Below the pieces are notes generated by a model, which had not been told where the DNA came from, did no database searches, and saw only the letters and a program-made list of their open reading frames with translations. A program made the position numbers and the translations under genes. From Zobellia barbeyronii (GTDB lineage Bacteria; Bacteroidota; Bacteroidia; Flavobacteriales; Flavobacteriaceae), in NCBI RefSeq assembly GCF_018603515.1, contig NZ_JACATN010000005.1:186001-250000 (forward strand): 64,000 bases of DNA, in the 5' to 3' direction. Positions within the stretch are counted from its first letter, which is position 1. Each line of letters starts with the position of its first letter. Positions 17,431-26,114 of this stretch are shown here, one piece after another.

Positions 17431-17943
17431 TTACTTAGAATACGCCCCAGAGGAATACGTAAGCTCATAACTGTGCGTATAAATTTCAAACACAATACCA
17501 AACGGATCCTCTACATAACACATTTTATAAGGCTTGTCATTTGGGTAATAAGATTTAATTGGCATGCGCTGCTTCCCTCCATACGCAACAACCTTATCAA
17601 CCAAACCTTCAATATCCGGATCTTGTACACAAAAATGAAATAACCCTGTATTAAACGGATTAAATTCTGGAGCCTCTTTAACACCATGTGGGAAAGTGAA
17701 TAATTCTATCCCTATGCCATCTGAAGTTGACATATGTGCGATTTCAAATTCTTCCCAATCATTGCCAAATACGTCTATACACATTTGACCAATAGCCGTA
17801 TCTGCATCCTTCTTTACTTTAGACGGAGGCATAATTACATACCAGCCCATTACTTCTGAATAGAATTTAACTGCCTTCTCTATGTCAGGAATAGTAATGC
17901 CTATATGTGAGAATGATTTTGGATAATCTTTATTTGTGCTCAT
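17431..17943 (-). CDS. VOC-family (glyoxalase/dioxygenase-like) protein
   Basis: A 170-residue cytoplasmic protein with the vicinal-oxygen-chelate fold. The N-terminal FSHIGITIPDIEKAVKFYSEVMGW and C-terminal YVEDPFGIVFEIYTHSYE halves carry the metal-ligand type His and Glu. VOC members include glyoxalase I, extradiol dioxygenases and resistance proteins; which applies here is unclear. The ATG at 17943 is preferred over 17964. The gene is divergent from an HxlR regulator 120 bp away, the common arrangement for a regulator and its target, so it may respond to an electrophile or quinone. Confidence 0.78.
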   Translation of the reverse strand: MSTNKDYPKSFSHIGITIPDIEKAVKFYSEVMGWYVIMPPSKVKKDADTAIGQMCIDVFGNDWEEFEIAHMSTSDGIGIELFTFPHGVKEAPEFNPFNTGLFHFCVQDPDIEGLVDKVVAYGGKQRMPIKSYYPNDKPYKMCYVEDPFGIVFEIYTHSYELTYSSGAYSK

Positions 17944-17996
17944 AGTCTCTGTTTTAGAGTTCAAAATAAAACTATATTTGTCTTATTAGCAATAAC

Positions 17997-18024
17997 TTAC
18001 CAAAAAGTAGTATAGTTACCAAAA
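17997..18024 (+). promoter_or_regulatory. Direct repeat in the HxlR/VOC divergent promoter
   Basis: TTACCAAAA occurs at 17997-18005 and 18016-18024, about two helical turns apart, in the 119-bp gap between the divergent genes. A TATATTTG element lies at 17973-17980 on the plus strand. The repeat is a candidate HxlR operator. Confidence 0.4.
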
Positions 18025-18062
18025 CGAGTTAAATGCAGTTAATCAGTTAATTACAATACATA

Positions 18063-18377
18063 ATGAATCAAAATTATTACTGCCCTTTAGACCAAACCAT
18101 GAACCTAATTGGTACAAAGTGGAAACCCTTAGTGCTTTTTCATCTTTTAGATGGCCCATTGCGTTCTGGAATACTACAGAAAAAAGTGCCCGGAATTTCA
18201 AATAAAATGTTCACCCAAACCGTACGTGAATTAGAAAAGGACGGTTTGGTTCTAAGAGAAGTGTTTCCTGTAGTGCCACCAAAAGTAGAATATGCACTAA
18301 GTGAAAAAGGAAAATCTCTTGAAAGTATATTAAGAAGCCTTGATAAATGGGGCGCCAAATACTGTTCAAAAGAATAA
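18063..18377 (+). CDS. HxlR-family transcriptional regulator
   Basis: A 104-residue winged-helix DNA-binding protein. The N-terminal CPLDQTMNLIGTKWKPLVLFHLLDGPLR and the wing PGISNKMFTQTVRELEKDGLV are classic for HxlR. Cys7 is in the position of the redox-active Cys of YodB/QorR-type members, which sense quinones or oxidants by thiol chemistry. It is divergent from the VOC gene and likely controls it. Confidence 0.88.
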   Translation: MNQNYYCPLDQTMNLIGTKWKPLVLFHLLDGPLRSGILQKKVPGISNKMFTQTVRELEKDGLVLREVFPVVPPKVEYALSEKGKSLESILRSLDKWGAKYCSKE

Positions 18378-18443
18378 ATACCCTTAAATAAAAAGGGGAA
18401 TTACAGTGGTAAAATATTTTTTTCAAAAAAATATCGGTTTAGA

Positions 18444-18469
18444 TGCAACTTTTTAAAGCTTTGGTTGTC
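18444..18469 (+). promoter_or_regulatory. ECF-sigma promoter of the outer-membrane/DUF2807 operon
   Basis: TGCAACT (18444-18450), a 16-bp spacer and GTC (18467-18469). It shares boxes and spacing with the two promoters beside the sigma gene, so this operon probably belongs to the same regulon. It is 33 bp upstream of the first start codon. Confidence 0.62.
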
Positions 18470-18501
18470 TATTAGATAAATCAATCAAAAAACGGACAGT
18501 A

Positions 18502-19167
18502 ATGAAACCACTCAAAATTAGTCTCCTTTTATTAATCGCTGGAGCTACCTTTTCAAGTTTCGGGCAAGATACAACAGATGATTACTTAGAATTTAATGAT
18601 CGTAACAATGTTGTTCACGGTGTATACTTAGGTCTTGACCTTGGCGTTGGTGAAATAGACGGAGAACCTTCTTATACTGGCGGAATAAAGGTGGCCTATG
18701 TTGCTAATCAGCAATTTGAAGTAGGTTTTGCTGGTACTTTTCTCTATTCCCAACAAGATTTATTCAATAATACTTTATCTCGCAATGAGGATCTTATTGG
18801 TGCTTATGGCGGTCTGCATTTGGAACCTATTTTCTTCAGCAAAAAAAGAGTAAATCTTTCATTTCCCCTTTTATTAGGCGCAGGTGCTGTTGGTTATATC
18901 GAAAATAATTTTCATGACGAAGAATATGAAGAAGAGCTCACCGAGGATGATGTTGATGTTGTTTTCGTAGCCGAACCTGGTATAAGTGCCCTATTTAATG
19001 TCTCTCGTTATTTGCAACTAGAAGCAGGCATCAAATATCGTTTTTCAAGTAGAATAGAACTTCCCCCAACACGAACTACCCGTATTAATGGCTTTTCAGC
19101 CGGAATAGGAGTTAAAGTAGGTGTTTTCAATATGGGTAGAAATAGATACAAAAAGAACGTACAATGA
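18502..19167 (+). CDS. Outer-membrane beta-barrel protein, unassigned
   Basis: A 221-residue protein with a signal peptide (SLLLLIAGATFSSFGQ). Alternating hydrophobic strands and glycine turns (VHGVYLGLDLGVGEI, GGIKVAYVANQQFEVGFAGTF, YLQLEAGIKYRFSSRI) fit a small outer-membrane barrel of about eight strands. It carries an acidic loop (HDEEYEEELTEDDVDV) near residues 138-153. No named family is recognised. It heads a three-gene operon from an ECF promoter; the stop overlaps the next start by 4 bp (ATGA). Confidence 0.7.
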   Translation: MKPLKISLLLLIAGATFSSFGQDTTDDYLEFNDRNNVVHGVYLGLDLGVGEIDGEPSYTGGIKVAYVANQQFEVGFAGTFLYSQQDLFNNTLSRNEDLIGAYGGLHLEPIFFSKKRVNLSFPLLLGAGAVGYIENNFHDEEYEEELTEDDVDVVFVAEPGISALFNVSRYLQLEAGIKYRFSSRIELPPTRTTRINGFSAGIGVKVGVFNMGRNRYKKNVQ

Positions 19168-19358
19168 AAGCAAACAACAAGAAAATCTGTCCCCATTGTC
19201 ACGATGTTATAGAAACACAATATGTATTCAGCGAAAACAACCAGGTGTTTCTTAAGAAAGATTTTACCTGTAGTTCTTCTTCTAAAGAAGAATGGTCACC
19301 CATTAACTTTCAATGGATTCCTGTAGTTCAGTTACAGGAGCGTTTAGTGCAAGTCTAA
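19164..19358 (+). CDS. Small protein with a CxxC motif, overlapping the previous gene
   Basis: A 64-residue protein with ICPHCHDVIE near residues 8-17, a CPxC knuckle with an adjacent His, and another Cys at about 37. The start overlaps the previous stop (ATGA), evidence for real, coupled translation. It may bind zinc or act in a redox relay. Not recognised as a named family. No signal peptide, so it stays in the cytoplasm. Confidence 0.6.
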   Translation: MKANNKKICPHCHDVIETQYVFSENNQVFLKKDFTCSSSSKEEWSPINFQWIPVVQLQERLVQV

Positions 19359-19413
19359 AACAGCATAATTCATCAATCCGCTTTCCCTTAGGGCAAGCAT
19401 AAAATCAATCAAA

Positions 19414-20136
19414 ATGAAAACAAAAACGATTTTTATCGTCATGGCCGTGGCATGCGGAATTTTAACCTCCTGTGATTATGATCATGTAAAAGCATCAGAC
19501 GAAATCACCGCCAAAGATTTAACTATTTCCGATTATGACAAATTAAAAGTTTCCAATGCTTTTGATGTTTATGTTACCTTTTCTGAAGGCGAAGAACAGA
19601 TTCGTATAGAAGCAAATGACAATCTTCACGAACGTATTGTTGTAGCCAGAGAAGGAAATGAAATTATTATTAAACTAAAGAAGTTTACCACCGTTAGTGG
19701 AAACCCAACATTGAAGGCTTTTATTACCACTAGAGATATTTCCGAATTTGACCTCTCTGGTGCAGCAAGCATTACACTTGAAACTCCTTGGGATATAACA
19801 AAAGGAAAAATTGAACTTTCAGGAGCATCAGACTTTACAGGTGAAGTTATTGCTGATTTTCTAGAAGTAGACATGAACGGTGCTTCTAAAACAAATATTT
19901 ATGGTGAAGTAAAATCGGTACATGCAGACCTTTCAGGAAGCAGTGACCTTAGAGATTACGACCTTCAGATTGAACGCCTGAATATTGACCTATCAGGTGC
20001 CAGCGAAGCTTTCCTTACCGCAACTGAATCTATTGATGTTGATGCCTCTGGAGCTAGCACCCTTAATTATAAAGGCAGCGCTGTAATTAATCACCAGAGA
20101 TTAAAAGGTGCTTCACAACTAAAAAATAGAAACTAG
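19414..20136 (+). CDS. DUF2807 (head GIN-type) lipoprotein
   Basis: A 240-residue lipoprotein with lipobox ILTSC (Cys20). The beta-roll body consists of repeated strands with the ladder LSGAASITLE, LSGASDFTGEV, MNGASKTNIY, LSGSSDLRDY, LSGASEAFLT, ASGASTLNYK, at about 20-residue spacing. This is the DUF2807 auto-transporter-adhesin-like repeat. It is the last gene of the ECF-driven operon. Its stop lies inside the left arm of the inverted repeat at 20131-20167. Function unknown; likely an envelope surface protein. Confidence 0.82.
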   Translation: MKTKTIFIVMAVACGILTSCDYDHVKASDEITAKDLTISDYDKLKVSNAFDVYVTFSEGEEQIRIEANDNLHERIVVAREGNEIIIKLKKFTTVSGNPTLKAFITTRDISEFDLSGAASITLETPWDITKGKIELSGASDFTGEVIADFLEVDMNGASKTNIYGEVKSVHADLSGSSDLRDYDLQIERLNIDLSGASEAFLTATESIDVDASGASTLNYKGSAVINHQRLKGASQLKNRN

Positions 20137-20167
20137 TAAAACGACTACTTATGTCGTTTTACTAGTT
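20131..20167. terminator. Perfect 15-bp inverted repeat holding both convergent stop codons
   Basis: AACTAGTAAAACGAC (20131-20145) pairs perfectly with 20153-20167 around the loop TACTTAT. The left arm carries the TAG of the DUF2807 gene (20134-20136) and the hisIE stop begins at the loop edge (20145-20147). The short T-tract makes it a moderate terminator candidate. Confidence 0.65.
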
Positions 20168-20744
20168 CTGCTTCAATATCTTTCAAGGTGAAACCTTTTG
20201 CCTGAAGTAAGATTAAGTAATGGAAAAGTAAATCTGCACTCTCGTATAAAAAGAGGTCATCATTATCATCCATGGCCTCTATTACCGTTTCCACAGCTTC
20301 TTCACCCACTTTTTGAGCAATTTTGTTGATGCCTTTTTCAAATAAAGAGGCTACATAAGACTTACTAGAATCCGAAGCCTCACGACGCTGTGTTATAACT
20401 TCTTCCAATTGAGACAGGAAACCAAAATTTGAAGTGTTCTCTTCGTTCCAGCAGGTATCCGTTCCTTTATGACATGTAGGCCCAACTGGCTTTACAGAAA
20501 TTAAAAGCGAATCATCATCACAATCATTTTTGATATCTACCAGTTCAAGAAAGTTTCCACTCTCCTCACCTTTGGTCCATAAACGCTTTTTAGTACGACT
20601 GAAGAAAGTCACTTTTTTGGTCTCTTGAGTTTTCTCAAAAGCCTCTTGGTTCATATACCCCAGCATTAAAACGTTTTTAGTAACCGCATCTTGAATAATT
20701 GCAGGTACTAGTCCGTCTCCGTTCTTGTCAAAATCTATTTTCAT
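20145..20744 (-). CDS. hisIE: Bifunctional phosphoribosyl-AMP cyclohydrolase / phosphoribosyl-ATP pyrophosphatase
   Basis: A 199-residue fusion catalysing steps 2 and 3 of histidine synthesis. The HisI part (about 1-105) has the cyclohydrolase hallmark RLWTKGEESGN and the zinc Cys motif NDCDDDSLL...GPTCHKGTDTCW. The HisE part (about 110-199) has the MazG-like helices KVGEEAVETVIEAMDDND...ADLLFHYLILL with metal-binding Glu/Asp. It is the last gene of the his operon, separated from hisF by the racemase gene. Confidence 0.95.
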   Translation of the reverse strand: MKIDFDKNGDGLVPAIIQDAVTKNVLMLGYMNQEAFEKTQETKKVTFFSRTKKRLWTKGEESGNFLELVDIKNDCDDDSLLISVKPVGPTCHKGTDTCWNEENTSNFGFLSQLEEVITQRREASDSSKSYVASLFEKGINKIAQKVGEEAVETVIEAMDDNDDLFLYESADLLFHYLILLQAKGFTLKDIEAELVKRHK

Positions 20745-20847
20745 TTTATTCTATTTATCTGTCCGATAACTATCTAAGAAGGTTTCCCGTTCCTATGTTT
20801 TTGATTGCACTCATGCAACTCACATATTGTTTATTATAATTTCAAAC

Positions 20848-21540
20848 TCAATTAAGAGCAAACTCCACAGCGGCATATGCATGCTCCTTGGTAGTATCAA
20901 TAACCGCAATATTACAATCTTCTTGTTGAATCAGTAAAGGTATTTCTGTACAGCCCAAAATTACACCCTGCGCACCTTCTTTTTCAGCTTTAAGAATAAT
21001 ATCTATATATTGTTTTTTTGAAGTCTCTGTAGTAATTCCCTTAGAGAGCTCTGTATAAATAACATTATGTACTACTTCTCTATCTTCTTTAGAAGGTATC
21101 AACACCTCTATTCCAAACTGGTTTTTTAGAATGTCTTTGTAGAAATCCAATTCCATAGTGTACTTGGTTCCCAACAATAAAACTTTTTTGCATCCTTTTG
21201 CTTGTACTGCCTTACCAGCTACTTCTGCTATATGTAACAAAGGAACAGTTATTTTCTCCTTGATTGCTGGAACACTTAAATGCATGGTGTTAGCGCAAAC
21301 CAAAATAATATCCGCTCCGGCGTTTTGCAATCGTAATGCTATATCAGCCATTTGAATATGCAGAGAATCCCAATCATCTTCAGCTTGTTTTGAAGAAATA
21401 TCCGAAAAATTAACCGATTCTATGATACACTTACATGAACTTTGACCCCCTAATGTTTCGGCAATTTTTGTATTCAATAGTTGGTAATACAACTGAGTCG
21501 ATTGCCACGTAATCCCGCCTATTAATCCTATTTTTTTCAT
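20848..21540 (-). CDS. Aspartate/glutamate racemase family protein in the his operon
   Basis: A 230-residue cytoplasmic enzyme of the PLP-independent racemase family. It begins MKKIGLIGGITWQSTQLYYQ, with the two catalytic-type cysteines in VCANTMH (near residue 81) and LGCTEIP (near residue 196). The substrate could be Asp, Glu or another acid such as a hydantoin or malonate analogue. It sits between hisF and hisIE, with gaps of 69 and 103 bp, all in the same direction, so it is probably cotranscribed. It has no known role in histidine synthesis. Confidence 0.82.
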   Translation of the reverse strand: MKKIGLIGGITWQSTQLYYQLLNTKIAETLGGQSSCKCIIESVNFSDISSKQAEDDWDSLHIQMADIALRLQNAGADIILVCANTMHLSVPAIKEKITVPLLHIAEVAGKAVQAKGCKKVLLLGTKYTMELDFYKDILKNQFGIEVLIPSKEDREVVHNVIYTELSKGITTETSKKQYIDIILKAEKEGAQGVILGCTEIPLLIQQEDCNIAVIDTTKEHAYAAVEFALN

Positions 21541-21609
21541 TGCCTCTGGTTTTTACATAACTAATTTTCCTGCATGCAAGCAGCCAAGATTTTGGAATAT
21601 AATCTAGAA

Positions 21610-22365
21610 CTATAACCTCACTGGAATTCCGTTCCCCTTTAGTTTTTCTTTTAGATCTTTAATACCGATTTCCTTAAAGTGAAAAACACTTGCCGCAAGG
21701 GCTGCATCTGCTTTACCCTCTACGAATGTATCCGTAAAATGTTGCATATTCCCAGCACCACCAGATGCTATAATAGGTATATTCAATTCCGTACTTAGTT
21801 TGCTCAAAGCTTCATTAGCAAAGCCATCCTTGGTACCATCATGGTCCATTGAAGTGAATAATATTTCACCAGCTCCTCTTTCTTCTACCTCTTTAGCCCA
21901 TTCAAACAGTTTACGTTCAGTCGGCACTTTTCCGCCTACCAAATGCACAATCCACTCACCATCTATCTGTTTGGCATCAATTGCTACTACAATACATTGC
22001 GAACCAAATTTGGCAACTAAATCATTTATTAACTGCGGATTTTTTACTGCCGATGAATTAATGGACACTTTATCTGCTCCATTTTGCAAAAGGATATCTA
22101 CATCTTCAACCGAAGAAATCCCACCACCAACGGTAAATGGAATATTCACTTTTTCTGCCACGTGATAGACCAGTTCTGCTAAAGTTTTACGCTTTTGTTC
22201 GGTAGCTGAAATATCTAGAAAAACAAGCTCATCTGCTCCTTCCCTACTATAAATCTCTGCTAATTCCACTGGATCACCAGCATCACGTAAATCGACAAAG
22301 TTTATTCCCTTTACCGTTCTGCCGTCTTTAATATCCAAACAAGGAATTATTCGTTTTGCTAACAT
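21610..22365 (-). CDS. hisF: Imidazole glycerol phosphate synthase subunit HisF
   Basis: A 251-residue TIM barrel, the cyclase subunit that pairs with HisH to make imidazole glycerol phosphate and AICAR. The start [20 protein letters not shown] holds the catalytic Asp11. Phosphate-binding loops FTVGGGI and IIASGGAG are present, and Asp in the segment TSMDHDGT is the second catalytic acid. In the his operon downstream of hisA with a 79-bp gap. Confidence 0.97.
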   Translation of the reverse strand: MLAKRIIPCLDIKDGRTVKGINFVDLRDAGDPVELAEIYSREGADELVFLDISATEQKRKTLAELVYHVAEKVNIPFTVGGGISSVEDVDILLQNGADKVSINSSAVKNPQLINDLVAKFGSQCIVVAIDAKQIDGEWIVHLVGGKVPTERKLFEWAKEVEERGAGEILFTSMDHDGTKDGFANEALSKLSTELNIPIIASGGAGNMQHFTDTFVEGKADAALAASVFHFKEIGIKDLKEKLKGNGIPVRL

Positions 22366-22444
22366 ATTTTTAAATTAGAACTTAGAAACTGAGTTTTAAA
22401 ACTCCTATATTTTCCTCCGTTCATTAGTGCATTCGCTTTAATTT

Positions 22445-23212
22445 TTAACCACCAATTTTTAGAATAAAATCTTCCAATTGTTTTAAGCTGATTCTATTTT
22501 CATAAATGGCTTTGCCAATGATAGTTCCTTCACAACCCATTTCTGCAAGCCTAGGAAGTTCATCAAAAGTAGAAATACCGCCACTAGCAATTAGTTTTAG
22601 GCCTTGGGTTACATTCCCGCCAATTTCACTCATACTCACCTTACACTCCTCTAAAATCTTCTTGTACAAGTCAAAAGATGGACCTTCTAACATTCCATCT
22701 TTAGAAATATCGGTACAGATTACATAAGCAATACCTTGTTCTTGATAAGACGATATAAAAGGAATTAGTTCTTCCTTTGATTCTTCTTGCCAGCCTGAAA
22801 CCGCTACTTTTTCATCTTTTGCATCGGCACCTAGAATAATTTTTTCAGCACCGTAAGTTTGAATCCAGTTAGAAAAAGTATCCTTATCTTTTACCGCAAT
22901 ACTCCCACCAGTAATCTGATTAGCACCGCTTTCAAAAGCAATACGCAAATCGTCATCTGTTTTGAGTCCACCGCCAAAATCAATACTCAAAGTAGTATTA
23001 GCAGCAATTTGCTCTAAGATTTTATGATTAACAATATGCTTGCTTTTAGCACCATCCAAATCCACCAAATGCAAATATTGAATACCATGAGCTTCAAACT
23101 CTTTGGCAACCTCTAACGGATTCTCATTATAAATTTTCTTGGTATCATAATCCCCTTTTGAAAGGCGAACACATTTACCGTCTATAATATCTATTGCTGG
23201 AATTATTCTCAT
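22445..23212 (-). CDS. hisA: Phosphoribosylformimino-AICAR-phosphate isomerase HisA
   Basis: A 255-residue TIM barrel isomerase. The N-terminus [21 protein letters not shown] has the catalytic Asp8. FGGGL and IASGGIS are the two phosphate-binding loops, and CTDISKDGM has the second catalytic Asp. It acts on ProFAR between HisIE and HisHF. It is preceded by hisH (40-bp gap). Confidence 0.97.
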   Translation of the reverse strand: MRIIPAIDIIDGKCVRLSKGDYDTKKIYNENPLEVAKEFEAHGIQYLHLVDLDGAKSKHIVNHKILEQIAANTTLSIDFGGGLKTDDDLRIAFESGANQITGGSIAVKDKDTFSNWIQTYGAEKIILGADAKDEKVAVSGWQEESKEELIPFISSYQEQGIAYVICTDISKDGMLEGPSFDLYKKILEECKVSMSEIGGNVTQGLKLIASGGISTFDELPRLAEMGCEGTIIGKAIYENRISLKQLEDFILKIGG

Positions 23213-23252
23213 TGTAATGGGTACTGAGTGGTTAATTGCTTTTTATTATTTT

Positions 23253-23834
23253 CTAACTTTCTAGAAAGTTTTTCAAAATGGCCTCGCCTACTTCACTACT
23301 TTTTTCAGGGTGAAATTGGGTGCCATAAAAATTATTCTTCGCCAGTGCAGCGCTGTATTTTATTCCGTATTCAGATTCCGCTATGGTTTCTTTGCAAAGT
23401 GGCGCATAAAAACTGTGCACCAAATAAATATGCTCTTTTTCCTCAATATTTTTAAAAAGCTCCGACTTTAAGTTGGCAATCTGATTCCACCCAATCTGGG
23501 GAACTTTCACTTCATTCGTGAATTTGATTACATCCACATCAAAAATACCTAAACCTTTGGTGTCGCCTTCTTCTGAAGAGTGGCACATTAACTGCATTCC
23601 TAAGCATATACCCAAAACAGGCTGCTTTAAATTCGGAATTAGTTTATCCAAACCACTTGCCCGTAATTTAGACATGGCACTACTCGCCTCGCCTACACCA
23701 GGAAAGATAACCTTGTCTGCAGATTTTATTTCTTCTATATCGTGACTCAAAACAGCTTCATACCCCAAACGCTTTATAGCGAATTTGATACTCTGAATAT
23801 TCCCTGCACCGTAATTTATGATTACTATTTTCAT
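23253..23834 (-). CDS. hisH: Imidazole glycerol phosphate synthase glutaminase subunit HisH
   Basis: A 193-residue class I glutamine amidotransferase that feeds ammonia to HisF. The nucleophile is Cys in GICLGMQLM (near residue 77), with the triad His and Glu in QFHPEKSS near the C-terminus. The ATG at 23834 (MKIVIINYGAGN) is preferred to the longer frame from 23849, whose extra five residues precede the conserved start. Confidence 0.97.
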   Translation of the reverse strand: MKIVIINYGAGNIQSIKFAIKRLGYEAVLSHDIEEIKSADKVIFPGVGEASSAMSKLRASGLDKLIPNLKQPVLGICLGMQLMCHSSEEGDTKGLGIFDVDVIKFTNEVKVPQIGWNQIANLKSELFKNIEEKEHIYLVHSFYAPLCKETIAESEYGIKYSAALAKNNFYGTQFHPEKSSEVGEAILKNFLES

Positions 23835-23902
23835 TCTTTTCAATACCAAATATGAAGTTTAAAATACGAGCTTCTGAATTCGCACTTCTTTACTTCATAA
23901 TT

Positions 23903-25039
23903 CTACAAAACTCCTTTTGTGCTAGGCAGCACCATCTTTTCAACATCTCGCTTGACCGCCATTTTAATCGCCTTTGCAAGGGCTTTAAATATAGCTTCAA
24001 TTTTGTGATGCTCATTTGTGCCTTCTGCCTTTACATTCAAATTGGCTTTAGCGCCATCTGTGAACGATTTAAAGAAATGATAAAACATTTCAGTTGGCAT
24101 ATCGCCTACCATTTCACGTTTGAACTCAGCATCCCAAACCAACCAGTTTCTACCACCAAAATCTATAGCTACCTGAGCAAGACAATCATCCATAGGAAGG
24201 CAAAAACCATAGCGCTCAATACCCATTTTGGAACCTAGAGCTGTATTAAACACTTCTCCCAAGGCAATTGCGGTATCTTCTATAGTATGGTGCTCATCTA
24301 CTTCTAAATCACCATTTACCTTAATTTCCAGATCCATTTGACCATGACGAGCTAATTGATCTAACATATGGTCAAAAAATGCCAACCCAGTCTTGATATC
24401 ACTCTTACCAGTACCATCAAGGTTTAGGTTAATAAAGATATCAGTTTCGTTGGTCTTTCTATGCGTTTCTGAAGCTCTTTCCTCCAATTTCAAAAATTCG
24501 TAAATCTTTTCCCAATCATTACTTTCTAAAGCAATAACCGAGTCCAAAGCATCTCTTTTTACTGTGATTTCGCCAGTACCTAAGTTAGTTTCATCATTAA
24601 TGAAAATACCTTTTGAACCTAGGTTTTTTGCTAATTCAATGTCCGTTAAGCGGTCACCGATTACAAACGAATTCTTTAAATCGTAGTCTTCAGAAAAATA
24701 CTCCGTTAACAAACCTGTACCTGGTTTTCTTGTATTTGCATTTTCATGCGGAAATGTACGGTCTAGAAAAACCTTATCAAAAACGACTCCTTCGTTCTCA
24801 AAGGACTTCAATATAAAATTATGTACCGGCCAAAACGTATCCTCAGGAAAAACATCTGTTCCAAGTCCATCTTGATTGGTAATCATTACCAATTCATAAT
24901 CTAATTCCTTGGCTATTTTACTTAAAAAGGTAAATGCCTTAGGATAAAAAATCATCTTTTCAAAACCATCTATCTGCTCATCTACAGTCTCCTTAATAAT
25001 GGTACCGTCTCTATCTATAAATAAAACTTTCTTCGCCAT
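23903..25039 (-). CDS. hisB: Bifunctional histidinol-phosphatase / imidazoleglycerol-phosphate dehydratase HisB
   Basis: A 378-residue fusion. The N-terminal HAD phosphatase (about 1-165) has FIDRDGTII (nucleophile Asp8) and [10 protein letters not shown], and removes phosphate from histidinol phosphate. The C-terminal dehydratase (about 180-378) has the metal-binding [12 protein letters not shown] and [13 protein letters not shown] histidine motifs. The fused form explains why no separate histidinol-phosphatase gene is in the operon. It lies 25 bp downstream of hisC. Confidence 0.97.
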   Translation of the reverse strand: MAKKVLFIDRDGTIIKETVDEQIDGFEKMIFYPKAFTFLSKIAKELDYELVMITNQDGLGTDVFPEDTFWPVHNFILKSFENEGVVFDKVFLDRTFPHENANTRKPGTGLLTEYFSEDYDLKNSFVIGDRLTDIELAKNLGSKGIFINDETNLGTGEITVKRDALDSVIALESNDWEKIYEFLKLEERASETHRKTNETDIFINLNLDGTGKSDIKTGLAFFDHMLDQLARHGQMDLEIKVNGDLEVDEHHTIEDTAIALGEVFNTALGSKMGIERYGFCLPMDDCLAQVAIDFGGRNWLVWDAEFKREMVGDMPTEMFYHFFKSFTDGAKANLNVKAEGTNEHHKIEAIFKALAKAIKMAVKRDVEKMVLPSTKGVL

Positions 25040-25064
25040 GGTATTAGTTTCTTGAACTTTTGGT

Positions 25065-26114
25065 TTAGGTTAGCTTATTAAGCACTTCTATTAATTTTTT
25101 ATTTTCTGATGGTGTTCCTACCGTAAAACGCAAAGTATTCTCGCAAAGCGGTTGGGTTGTCCTGTTACGAACTACCACGCCTTCAACCAGTAACTGGTTA
25201 TAGCGTTTATTTGCATCATCTACTTTAGCCAACACAAAATTGGCATCAGAAGCATATATTTTTTCTACAAACAACACTTCACGCAAGACTTTAAGTAATC
25301 GCTCTCTTTCGTTTAATATATTGGATATTTCACTTTTTACAGAGTCTAAATCAAGAACTCTTTTTAACGCTTTTTGCTGTGTAAGTTCATTTACGTTGTA
25401 TGGTGGTTTTATTTTATTAATTGCTGCTATTATCTCTTTAGAGGCAATGCAAATCCCTAAACGAATACCAGCCATTCCATATGCTTTAGAAAGCGTTTGC
25501 GTAATCACCAAATTAGGAAATTCAGATAGTCTAGAAACCCAACTTTCACTATCTGCAAAATCAATATAGGCTTCATCAACAACAACCAATCCGTTGAACT
25601 TACTCAACAAATCAACCATGATTTCTTCACTAAAAACATTTCCCGTCGGATTGTTCGGAGAACATAAAAATAACAGCTTTGAGTGCTCATCAACCGTATT
25701 AAAAATTGCTTCTACATCCGGCTGAAAATCATCGGTTAGTAAAACCTCTCTATTCTCTACCGTATTAATGCCCGAAAGCACTTTATACATACCATATGTT
25801 GGAGGTAAAGAAATTATATTGTCAATCTTAGGTTCACAGAAAGTTCTGAATAATAAATCCAGCACTTCATCGCTCCCATTTCCTAAAAGTATATTTTCTG
25901 CGACAATACCTTTCTGCTCTGCCAAAACCGACTTTAATCCGCGTTGCTGTGGATCAGGATATCTGTTTACCCCATTTTCAAACGGATTCTCATTAGCGTC
26001 TAAAAACACCATCTCTGAGCCATCTGAAACATATTCATCACGGGCAGAACTATAAGGACTCAATCCTTTTACATTCTCCCTTATCAGGTTTTGTATGTTG
26101 AAGGTCTTGTTCAT
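25065..26114 (-). CDS. hisC: Histidinol-phosphate aminotransferase HisC
   Basis: A 349-residue PLP enzyme converting imidazole acetol phosphate to histidinol phosphate. It has the fold-type I motif CSPNNPTGN (near residue 151), the PLP-ribose Asp in VVDEAYIDF, and the Schiff-base Lys in [16 protein letters not shown]. The start overlaps the hisD stop by one base (TAATG), so translation is coupled. Confidence 0.96.
   Translation of the reverse strand: MNKTFNIQNLIRENVKGLSPYSSARDEYVSDGSEMVFLDANENPFENGVNRYPDPQQRGLKSVLAEQKGIVAENILLGNGSDEVLDLLFRTFCEPKIDNIISLPPTYGMYKVLSGINTVENREVLLTDDFQPDVEAIFNTVDEHSKLLFLCSPNNPTGNVFSEEIMVDLLSKFNGLVVVDEAYIDFADSESWVSRLSEFPNLVITQTLSKAYGMAGIRLGICIASKEIIAAINKIKPPYNVNELTQQKALKRVLDLDSVKSEISNILNERERLLKVLREVLFVEKIYASDANFVLAKVDDANKRYNQLLVEGVVVRNRTTQPLCENTLRFTVGTPSENKKLIEVLNKLT

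Noticed and set aside
20805-20830. A further TGCAACT at the racemase/hisIE gap as a fourth ECF promoter
   Set aside because: The expected GTC does not occur 16 bp downstream on either strand, so the box is probably coincidental.
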